Shown piece by piece: positions 42,564 through 49,572 of a stretch of 58,634 nucleotides of DNA. The number at the start of each line of letters is the position of its first letter. Position 1 is the first letter of the stretch. The position numbers and the translations under genes were made by a program. The DNA lies in the IMG/VR virus record IMGVR_UViG_3300045912_000093, positions 1-58,634 of that record. The stretch is one strand, 5' to 3'. The notes beneath the pieces are model-generated. The model saw nothing but the letters and a program-made list of their open reading frames with translations, did no database searches and was not told the DNA's origin. Source of the stretch: a virus.

Positions 42564-44489
42564 TTACTGCGCCGGCAGAGCGGTACGGTTGCCACCAGCA
42601 CGGAGGCGCTGCACATCTTGGGCAAGCTGGTCAAGCGTACCGTTCTCGTAGTGGTGCATCACCAACGCCGCAATCTCTGCCTCAGTGTACTGAGTCCTGT
42701 CAGGATACAACGTCTTGATCTGGCCCATCACGTTGCGTAGCTGACGTGCAACAGGAGCAGTAGCAGGATCAAGTTCTAGGGCCTCGGTCTCGTTCCTGAA
42801 GTAGTCGAGGCCTGCCTTGATGTCGCTTTGACGGATACCGCCGCCGAAGCCACCGATACCACGACGGGCGGCAATAAGGCGGGCCGAGCCATCCATGAGG
42901 TTCGCTTTCGCGTTAGCGAGAGAGGCAGCGGCCTGCGCACCCTGCAGGCGCATCGTAGACTCTGCCAGCGGCTTGTCGATCTCCTGTCGCTGTTCGTCCT
43001 GCATGAGCTGGTCACGCCAATCCTTCGTCCACACGCGCCACGCCTTTGGGTCGCTGAAGTTCTCGATCATGGCGGCGAGGTACTCTGGGGTAATGAGCTG
43101 CGGTTTGCCGACCGGCTTACCGGTCTGCTCGTCGAAGCCCATACCAACCAGCTGTCCTTGGTAGACACCAAAACGCACGTCAGCACCGTTGGGGAAATAC
43201 TGGTACGCAACCGTGAGGGCACGGGTAGCGGCGGGGATGTTTCCGGCGGCGAGATACTGAAACGCGGCTCGAGCGTTCTGGTCGAAGCCACGCATCTGCA
43301 TGCTGACCACCGTCTTGTCGACCTCGTCGATGGCTTCTGTCTCTGACTTGCCCATCGCAATCGCGTCAGCCACCATAGCCTCGCGCTCTTTCGCCCACTC
43401 CATGGTGGAGTAGCGAGGGATCTCGTCGGGGGAGACCTGAATCTGGTCGTAGGGTATCGGCTCGGCGCTTTCGCCCGGCATGCTGAGAGTACGCTTGCCG
43501 GTCTGTGGGTTGGAGGCAACCGGCAGATTCGGAAGTGCAGCACCAAGGGTCGCAGTGCCGCCAGCGGCGGCGGGCTGCGGCTCAGACTGCTGCTGCTGCT
43601 GCTGCTGTCCAACAGGCAAAGCGGACTGGGGCTGCTGACCAACGTCAGGATCAGACCGAAGAAGGCCAAAGGTCAGATCATCGGCAGCGCCGAGGGCGCG
43701 TACGCCGATATCTCCCAGAAGGGTAGGATCCTCGTTTGGGCCAAGCTCCATGCCGAATCGCTTGCGGTACTCCTCCGTGTCGGTGCCGGCGACCTTGGCG
43801 CCAGTACTGGCCAGATGCGCAAGCGCCCCCAGCTGAAGGGCAGCGCCGCCAGCGCCGCCGCGGGCAATTCGGCTACCTTCCGGTAACTTGAACTGACCCT
43901 TCATCGCACCCTTGATTTTGGAGCCCGCAGGCTTATTGACCGTGGTGTCGTTGGTGAAGTCAGCCGACCGCTTGGCCGCCCCTCGTTCCAACTGCTCTGC
44001 GGTGCGGTTCCTAGGCGGCGGCTCACCACGGGCACGTCGGGCCTGACGAGCCTTCCAGTCTTCTAGGGTCTCACCGTCAACACGCCCGCCCTCGGCGTAC
44101 GGCAGAGCATATCGAAAGTCGCCCGACTGCGAGGGCATGGTGACGGTTTGCGCGGGTACAGCAATACTGTCAGTAGTAGTCCCTGGAAGCGCCACAGTCT
44201 GAGAAGGGACAGCGCCGGGGGCACTGGGGGCAATCTTGCTTTTCAGCCACCCAAACAGACGCTCGCCGTAGGTCGGCGGAAGCGACCCGCGGCCGCCTTC
44301 GAGTGGGGGGAGCCCCGCCCGCTGCCGCGCCCGGTTGACGGCACCAAGCCGTCCCTCGTTCTTCAGCTCACGGTCCTGAATCTCAGTGGCGAGAAGCCGC
44401 TCTTCCTGACGGGCGCGACGGGCATCAACCGCCGACTGATAGCCACCCTGAAGGCCCTGTACGAATGCGCCGAACGGGTTCTGAGGCAT
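42564..44489 (-). CDS. internal virion protein, 641 aa
   Basis: The protein starts MPQNPFGAFVQGLQGGYQSA, then a charged coil, and is rich in Gln, Ala and Pro. A Q7 run comes from seven CTG triplets (plus strand 43587-43607). The C-terminal third has repeated Ala-rich helices (AQAAASLANAKANLMDGSAR). No enzymatic motif is seen. Its place directly ahead of the giant gene (two bases apart) and behind another Ala/Gln-rich protein matches the row of ejection proteins in podoviruses. The role is inferred from order and composition. Confidence 0.72.
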   Translation of the reverse strand: MPQNPFGAFVQGLQGGYQSAVDARRARQEERLLATEIQDRELKNEGRLGAVNRARQRAGLPPLEGGRGSLPPTYGERLFGWLKSKIAPSAPGAVPSQTVALPGTTTDSIAVPAQTVTMPSQSGDFRYALPYAEGGRVDGETLEDWKARQARRARGEPPPRNRTAEQLERGAAKRSADFTNDTTVNKPAGSKIKGAMKGQFKLPEGSRIARGGAGGAALQLGALAHLASTGAKVAGTDTEEYRKRFGMELGPNEDPTLLGDIGVRALGAADDLTFGLLRSDPDVGQQPQSALPVGQQQQQQQSEPQPAAAGGTATLGAALPNLPVASNPQTGKRTLSMPGESAEPIPYDQIQVSPDEIPRYSTMEWAKEREAMVADAIAMGKSETEAIDEVDKTVVSMQMRGFDQNARAAFQYLAAGNIPAATRALTVAYQYFPNGADVRFGVYQGQLVGMGFDEQTGKPVGKPQLITPEYLAAMIENFSDPKAWRVWTKDWRDQLMQDEQRQEIDKPLAESTMRLQGAQAAASLANAKANLMDGSARLIAARRGIGGFGGGIRQSDIKAGLDYFRNETEALELDPATAPVARQLRNVMGQIKTLYPDRTQYTEAEIAALVMHHYENGTLDQLAQDVQRLRAGGNRTALPAQ

Positions 44490-44492
44490 GTG

Positions 44493-45518
44493 TTACGCCA
44501 GCGCCATGCGGCGCTGCTCCTTTGCCGGGGTGTGGTACTTAGCAACGAGACGGTCGAAGAACTCCTGTCCCTTGATTCGCACAACATCTGCCGGGATGAC
44601 GTACTCACCGTCGGACGCCATGATCGGTACGGTGTCGTCGATGCCCGAGCCGTCACCCAGCCCGGTCGCGACCAGACCGTCCGTACCGTCTGTCTGCACG
44701 GCACCGCCGTCGGCGAGACCAGCGGCAGCTCCGACGATGGTGCCAATACCGCCAAGCACACCTGCCCTCTGCCCGAGCCCGGCATCCCAGTGGGCCATCT
44801 GGTTCGCGTACCCTTGATTGAGGATGTTGGCCTGCTGGCCGTACCCCTGCAGTGCCCCGCCGAAGTAAGTGGCCGCGCCCTGCATGGCACCGGCAGACGT
44901 ACCAGTAGTCTGATTGGCACCGCCGACCGCCGCCTGACCCGCACCGATGGCACCACCATAGCTCTGGGCCACGTTAGACAGCGAACCGCGACCAAGGTTG
45001 ATGGCATCCGACCGAAGCGCCCGGCCGACGTCCTCAACACGCCGGTTAGCAGCGGTGGCAGCGCCAGCCTGAGCGGCGGCCTGCTGCACGCGAACACCGA
45101 TGTCGAGAGCAGCGTTGCGGGTCTGCGAAGGGTCCACACCGTAGGACTCGATCCGGGACAGGGCGTTGCGCCGCTGGGCGTCGAACTGCTGGTTGACATC
45201 GGCAATCGCCGAGGCCCGCTCCCGCTCACGCCGGGCAGCGGTGTCGTACTCCTGAGCCTCGGTGACGAACTGGTCTTCGAGAGGACGGAACACGGTCTCA
45301 TACCGCTGCCGGTCCTCACGGGCGATACGGGCTTGTTCCTCCATTGCTGGCAGCTGAACACCGAGCACCCTATTGAGGATGTCGCGGTTCATCGCGTCCT
45401 GCTCTTTGGCCCACTTAAGCTGGTCGAGCGCCGTCTGGCGCTGAATTTCAGCGACCTCTTTACTGGCGTTAGCTACGCCAGAAAGATCAGGCGGCGGAGG
45501 CGGATCACTGCAGCACAT
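44493..45518 (-). CDS. internal virion protein, 341 aa
   Basis: It starts MCCSDPPPPPDLSGVANASK. A helical region to about residue 150 (LKWAKEQDAMNRDILNRVLG, ARREREREASAIADVNQQ-like) follows, then a Gly/Ala/Gln-rich region. The C-terminal DGEYVIPADVVRIKGQEFFD is a motif seen in many podovirus internal or tail proteins. ATG 45518 overlaps the GNAT gene by 14 bases. It probably enters the cell with the DNA, like the two proteins after it. Confidence 0.72.
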   Translation of the reverse strand: MCCSDPPPPPDLSGVANASKEVAEIQRQTALDQLKWAKEQDAMNRDILNRVLGVQLPAMEEQARIAREDRQRYETVFRPLEDQFVTEAQEYDTAARRERERASAIADVNQQFDAQRRNALSRIESYGVDPSQTRNAALDIGVRVQQAAAQAGAATAANRRVEDVGRALRSDAINLGRGSLSNVAQSYGGAIGAGQAAVGGANQTTGTSAGAMQGAATYFGGALQGYGQQANILNQGYANQMAHWDAGLGQRAGVLGGIGTIVGAAAGLADGGAVQTDGTDGLVATGLGDGSGIDDTVPIMASDGEYVIPADVVRIKGQEFFDRLVAKYHTPAKEQRRMALA

Positions 45519-46041
45519 CGTTCGAGCCCTCTACCTTCTTCGAGTAGAACATCGCCACAGGGCGATATCCTCTGCTTTCCAAAAACGGCCCGATATCCGG
45601 GCCACCGACAGGTCCCTTTGAGGACATGCCTATGTACTTGCAGCCGAGCTTCGCAAGGATGTCTTCGGCGTACTTCAACAGCTTCGTGGCCAGCCCCTGC
45701 CCCCTGACTTCCGGGCGCAGGAAAAACGCATCCTCGCGACCGATCAGGGAACCACGGGAGTGGGCGTCCCGGTAAACGTAATACTGCAGGTATCCTACCA
45801 GCTTCCCGTCGACACGTGTAGTGAACAGGACAAACTTGGCCTCACGCTCCAGCTGCGCCCACTGGGCATAGTCTGGGTCGAACGGGGATTCAAGGTACAA
45901 GGTCTCAGTCTCTGCGTAGTGCAAAGCGTGAAGTTCCCGAATTTCATCCACTATCTGGCTAATTTTCTCGATGCCGACCACGGTACCGGCGGCAACCTCA
46001 AGCGGGGCAAAGCCGTAGTACTTGACCTCAAGTTGGTCCAT
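45505..46041 (-). CDS. GNAT-family acetyltransferase
   Basis: The 178-residue protein has the acetyl-CoA motif FFLRPEVRGQGLATKLLKYA (R/Q-x-x-G-x-G/A), preceded by beta strands (VLFTTRVDGKLVGYLQYYVY). It ends with GPFLESRGYRPVAMFYSKKV, a typical GNAT C-terminus. The location between lysis genes and internal virion proteins suggests it acts on a virion protein or is brought into the cell. Similar GNAT genes stand at this place in several podovirus genomes. The substrate is unknown. Confidence 0.82.
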   Translation of the reverse strand: MDQLEVKYYGFAPLEVAAGTVVGIEKISQIVDEIRELHALHYAETETLYLESPFDPDYAQWAQLEREAKFVLFTTRVDGKLVGYLQYYVYRDAHSRGSLIGREDAFFLRPEVRGQGLATKLLKYAEDILAKLGCKYIGMSSKGPVGGPDIGPFLESRGYRPVAMFYSKKVEGSNDVLQ

Positions 46042-46396
46042 CCAAGACCTCCGTGCACGCAGGTCGCGTGTACCCGCGCTTTGTGCGCGTCTCGTACTCT
46101 CGCTCTTTCTCTTGTAGACGTGTCAGAAAAAACTGCTTAGCAGACGCGGACGTCGACTGGCACTGGCGAATGCGCGCGTCTACGAGCTGCTCTTCAAGCA
46201 GCGACACGTAGATCGAATCGACCTGCTCCGCTCTGGCAAAGCCGGTACCAAATGCCGGGGTTACGAACCACCCGAGTGCCCAGAGAGCAAAGACCCAAGA
46301 CGAAACCGCACTGACAAACAGCGCGCTGTGATAGAACAGTCTGGCCTGCGGATCAGAGTCCGCGGCAATGAGCATGTTGTAGAACCACTTGATCAT
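46028..46396 (-). CDS. small membrane protein next to lysis genes, 122 aa
   Basis: ATG 46396 overlaps the i-spanin stop (ATGA). After a short N-terminus come two hydrophobic stretches (YHSALFVSAVSSWVFALWAL, GWFVTPAFGTGFA), then a hydrophilic helical tail with KQFFLTRLQEKEREYETR and a basic end. It could be a holin or antiholin with a long cytoplasmic tail, but another holin candidate lies nearer to the endolysin. Confidence 0.6.
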   Translation of the reverse strand: MIKWFYNMLIAADSDPQARLFYHSALFVSAVSSWVFALWALGWFVTPAFGTGFARAEQVDSIYVSLLEEQLVDARIRQCQSTSASAKQFFLTRLQEKEREYETRTKRGYTRPACTEVLDGPT

Positions 46397-46950
46397 CTTG
46401 GTGACATCTGCAACAGGCGGCGTTGGCAGGCGCGCAGGCGTTCGCTGACGAGCTTTGCCTGCCCAACGAGGTCGTCTAGTCCACTGAGATCGAGTTCAAT
46501 GACTTCAGAGCGTCCTCCAACATCGCGTCCCACTCCGCGTCCGAGGGGGGAGGCACCATCACCGAAGGCGGGGGTGGAACCAGAATCTCCGTCGCGACCG
46601 GCGTACATGGCTTTGTCGTCGCACACCCTGACACGGATAATGCGAGGAGGAGTGCTGTCAATCCTGTTCTGCAATTCACGGATCCTCTCCTGAAGGTCAG
46701 ACTCAACCTGCATGCTCTGGAAGGCCTGAGCGGCCCGGAGGCGCTCACCCGCCGCCACCAGCTCTGACTGATACGCTTCGTGTTCCTTGATAAGCGCCGC
46801 CACAGCGAGCTGCTCGTGTTTCTTGACATCGTCAATGCGGCCGCTCTGGAGCTTCCACGCTGCACCAAAGCCGACCAAAAACGACACGACGGCAAGGGCA
46901 GCGTACGGCCCCCAGTTTAGCGTCGGTAGCGTGAATTTGAACGGTCCCAT
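46393..46950 (-). CDS. i-spanin (Rz-like)
   Basis: The 185-residue protein has one N-terminal membrane segment (YAALAVVSFLVGFGAAWKLQ) and a long periplasmic coiled coil (KKHEQLAVAALIKEHEAYQS, ELVAAGERLRAAQAFQSMQV). A Gly-rich region and a second short helix follow. Embedded in the +1 frame is a lipoprotein gene (next entry), the classic Rz/Rz1 arrangement. i-spanin and o-spanin together fuse inner and outer membranes at the end of lysis. This shows a Gram-negative host. Confidence 0.88.
   Translation of the reverse strand: MGPFKFTLPTLNWGPYAALAVVSFLVGFGAAWKLQSGRIDDVKKHEQLAVAALIKEHEAYQSELVAAGERLRAAQAFQSMQVESDLQERIRELQNRIDSTPPRIIRVRVCDDKAMYAGRDGDSGSTPAFGDGASPLGRGVGRDVGGRSEVIELDLSGLDDLVGQAKLVSERLRACQRRLLQMSPR
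46476..46679 (-). CDS. o-spanin lipoprotein (Rz1-like), embedded in the i-spanin gene
   Basis: It lies wholly inside the i-spanin gene in another frame. GTG 46679 has AGGAGAGG 5 bases upstream. The 67-residue precursor has a lipoprotein signal (GLTALLLALSVSGCATTKPC) with a lipobox ending at Cys. The Pro-rich mature part (ILVPPPPSVMVPPPSDAEWD) is typical of o-spanins. The mature protein would be anchored in the outer membrane and meet the i-spanin in the periplasm. Confidence 0.88.
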   Translation of the reverse strand: MNCRTGLTALLLALSVSGCATTKPCTPVATEILVPPPPSVMVPPPSDAEWDAMLEDALKSLNSISVD

Positions 46951-47231
46951 TCATCCAAGTCCGAGTTGTAGTCACGGTCTCGCCAGTGGTCGCCCCGCTC
47001 GTCCCAATGATCATCCCGGTCCGAGCGGTTATTGCGGCCCCATTCTACCCTCTTTTGAAACGTCCGGTTAGTCGTGTAGACCCCCAAAATGGCAGCGGAG
47101 GTCCACCCCCAGACGTCAGGCGGAATATGTTCAGTGAACAGGGCAACAGTGGCCGTAATCTGGATGCCTAGCGACTGCCAGAACTCCGTGGAATTCCACG
47201 AGCGAGGCGTGTTTACCGGCGGCTCGCGCAT
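46917..47231 (-). CDS. putative holin, 104 aa
   Basis: ATG 47231 lies within the end of the endolysin gene. The first 55 residues have two moderately hydrophobic segments (FWQSLGIQITATVALFTEHI and VWGWTSAAILGVYTTNRTF). The tail is extremely charged, with Arg/Asp/Asn repeats (NNRSDRDDHWDERGDHWRD). Position between endolysin and spanins and the two-span plan suggest a class II-type holin, but the family is not certain. Confidence 0.6.
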   Translation of the reverse strand: MREPPVNTPRSWNSTEFWQSLGIQITATVALFTEHIPPDVWGWTSAAILGVYTTNRTFQKRVEWGRNNRSDRDDHWDERGDHWRDRDYNSDLDEWDRSNSRYRR

Positions 47232-47722
47232 TGCTCGGCCAGCATGTTGAGGAAGTGGACGCCGCGCCGCTGCCAGCCAGCAATGAACGCCGCCTGCGAC
47301 CGGTCACGCCGGACGAGGTCAGCCCACAGGACGAACCTGTAGCCTAGGACCCGCAGGAACAGTGCTGTGGGGTCCTGCTCGTTGACCGCAGCAAGGGTCT
47401 TGGGGCCGACAACCCCATCCTCGACCGCACCTGCAGCACGCTGGAGCCATCTGGCAGCCAGCCGGACCCCATGGTTGACCCCAGCGTCGACGACTAGGTA
47501 CCGGAGCAGGTCATCCTCGATCCGGTCGAAGTTAGGCCGCAGGATGTACTCACGCTCGTAGAACTCCCGGGCTTGGGCTTCGGTGATGTTGCGAACGTCA
47601 CCGCCGTAGGCCCGCTCAGTGATGCCCCACTTTGTACGCCCACCCCGATCGCTCGGGTGATCGGTGAACCTGTCACCGCCCTCGTGCTTCAAGATGTAGG
47701 TGATGATCTTCTGGTTGTTCAT
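47213..47722 (-). CDS. endolysin, GH108-type muramidase
   Basis: The 169-residue protein has the GH108 signature: ILKHEGGDRFTDHPSDRGGR, then TKWGIT (catalytic Glu14), and FYEREYILRPNFDRIEDD. The C-terminal part (VDAGVNHGVRLAARWLQRAA, VEDGVVGPKTLAAVN) is the usual peptidoglycan-binding domain. No signal peptide is seen, so release depends on a holin. ATG 47722 overlaps the upstream tail gene's stop (ATGA). It cuts the glycan strands of murein. Confidence 0.92.
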   Translation of the reverse strand: MNNQKIITYILKHEGGDRFTDHPSDRGGRTKWGITERAYGGDVRNITEAQAREFYEREYILRPNFDRIEDDLLRYLVVDAGVNHGVRLAARWLQRAAGAVEDGVVGPKTLAAVNEQDPTALFLRVLGYRFVLWADLVRRDRSQAAFIAGWQRRGVHFLNMLAEQCASRR

Positions 47723-49572
47723 ACAGTCGCCAGTCCCTTCGGAGTCTCAGCAATCTGGACACTGTACACAGTCGTGTTGCCAGTCAGCTCCACCTGCCAC
47801 CGGTCGGACTTGAAGCCGGTCGACGGACGCAATATGCGTTCGGTACTGACGACTCGGTCGAAAGCCACAAACCGGTTACCGTTCTTGTCCCACGCGTACA
47901 GGGTGCACCGCACAGCCGGCGTCTGCACGGACTGAAAGCCGATGTCGTACAACAGTCCGCCACATAGCGGCTGCCTGATCTCTGGCTCGGTCCAATCAAG
48001 CACCTCGCCGGCAGCCTGCGCCGGGAACCCGCACAACACGTGTCCACCGAGCGTGTCAATCGGTACGTTGGCAGCGAAGAGAGCAGCGTTGTACGTACCG
48101 TAGTACTCCTCAGCATCGTCAGACACATCGTTGTCGGCCGCGTCGAACTGAATGCGGATGGCCCCGAAGTTGACCGGTTTAGGGGTCTGGTAGACCTTCG
48201 ACTGCCACCGCCAGTAGATCCGCTCTACTTGCTCCGGATCCCACTCCCACAAACGGTCCTGATAAATCAGATTCACGTTACCGGTGTACCGGTCAGTCTC
48301 AATACCGACCACACCAGAAAACCCGGAAAGAGTCACCAGTTTGACGGTTGGCTCAGTGGGGGTAAACACCAAACCGTTTGAGCTGTCGTAGAACGCGATG
48401 TACTGCAATCCTAGCTGCGCAGCAAATATGCTGGACGGGTTGTAAGTCGCCCACTCCTCCTTCGTCAGGATGTCCTGAGTGATGACCTGTGCACCGCCGG
48501 AATTGGCCATGACCAGACCGTTGATCGAGGCGTAATAGACGCCCGCAGTTGTGGCGACCATGCTGCGCTTCGACAGGCAAGGTTCAACAGCGTCCATCTT
48601 CTCAAGCGTGAACCCGGCGGGTGTCGTACCCTGCCCGAAGTACGGCTTCGACTCGGTGCCAATGACGACAGTAGAACCCCACACGGCCGCACCGACGATC
48701 GGGAACTCGGTGGACAGCTCGTACTCAGCGGGCCACGCGTGCGGGCGGTACGGTTCGGAGAACAGCAGTCGCCGGCCCTTCCACCCGATCAAGTAGCCAT
48801 TCGGCATAACGACAATGCCGTCAAGGTCGGAAGGCGGCTCAGCCCACGTCGTGGACTCGAGCAGCTCGTTGGACGCAACAGTGGTATCCGGCTGATTGTC
48901 GTTGTAGGTCGCCACACTCAGCGGAACCTCGGCTACAAAGAAGAACGCCGTCGACACCTCACCAGCCACAGTGCGATAGATGCGCTTCTTGACTATGTTG
49001 CGGTCTGCGGCATCCGGTACAGTGGTATCCATCCCGCTAATGGTCCACGTAGAATTACCGTCACCGTCTACCAACGTCGGATCTGACGGCTGCCCCTCCT
49101 CACCGTAGGCAGACACGAACGTGTAAACGTAGGACCTAACATCGCTACCAACTAACCCGGGCACCACGGTCGGGGCGTTGACCGGACGGGGTACACCAAG
49201 GATAAGCGGCGGAAGTCCGTTGTGGATGCGGCTGTACGTGGTCATAGAGGTACGCTCGCCGCCACCAGCAATGTAGTAGCGATCGAACGCGTCGTTGACC
49301 AGCGGGGAGCGGACTACGTCCACATCCCGGTTATCGAACACCAACCACTTGTCGTCGTAGTAGTCGCCCTCATCTGGAACGACAAACGCACGGCGGACGG
49401 TAAAATACTCATCGAACCGAGTAATTTCACGCGGCGCGCGGAACCCGCGAATCTCACCGTTCAGCAGCTTCGTGTTCTGGGCAACCGTGGCTGCCATGGG
49501 GGTCAGCAGGCGCTCGGATACCCGAGGCGCCAGCCCCTGAAACATCTCCAGCTTGATGCCGATACCAGCCAT
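47719..49572 (-). CDS. tail nozzle-like structural protein, 617 aa
   Basis: The protein begins MAGIGIKLEMFQGLAPRVSE, then LLTPMAATVAQNTKLLNGEI, a start seen in many podovirus tail proteins that plug or form the tail tube tip. The rest is beta-propeller-like: LIGWKGRRLLFSEPYRPHAW, VWGSTVVIGTESKPYFGQGT, GVYYASINGLVMANSGGAQV, LIYQDRLWEWDPEQVERIYW. This agrees with T7 gp12- or P22 gp10-like tail components, but the assignment rests on style and position. It lies between fibre genes and the endolysin. Confidence 0.75.
   Translation of the reverse strand: MAGIGIKLEMFQGLAPRVSERLLTPMAATVAQNTKLLNGEIRGFRAPREITRFDEYFTVRRAFVVPDEGDYYDDKWLVFDNRDVDVVRSPLVNDAFDRYYIAGGGERTSMTTYSRIHNGLPPLILGVPRPVNAPTVVPGLVGSDVRSYVYTFVSAYGEEGQPSDPTLVDGDGNSTWTISGMDTTVPDAADRNIVKKRIYRTVAGEVSTAFFFVAEVPLSVATYNDNQPDTTVASNELLESTTWAEPPSDLDGIVVMPNGYLIGWKGRRLLFSEPYRPHAWPAEYELSTEFPIVGAAVWGSTVVIGTESKPYFGQGTTPAGFTLEKMDAVEPCLSKRSMVATTAGVYYASINGLVMANSGGAQVITQDILTKEEWATYNPSSIFAAQLGLQYIAFYDSSNGLVFTPTEPTVKLVTLSGFSGVVGIETDRYTGNVNLIYQDRLWEWDPEQVERIYWRWQSKVYQTPKPVNFGAIRIQFDAADNDVSDDAEEYYGTYNAALFAANVPIDTLGGHVLCGFPAQAAGEVLDWTEPEIRQPLCGGLLYDIGFQSVQTPAVRCTLYAWDKNGNRFVAFDRVVSTERILRPSTGFKSDRWQVELTGNTTVYSVQIAETPKGLATV

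Noticed and set aside
42564-44489. CTG triplet run as a regulatory repeat
   Set aside because: Seven CTG triplets simply encode a Gln run in an internal virion protein rich in Gln; no sign of a regulatory role.
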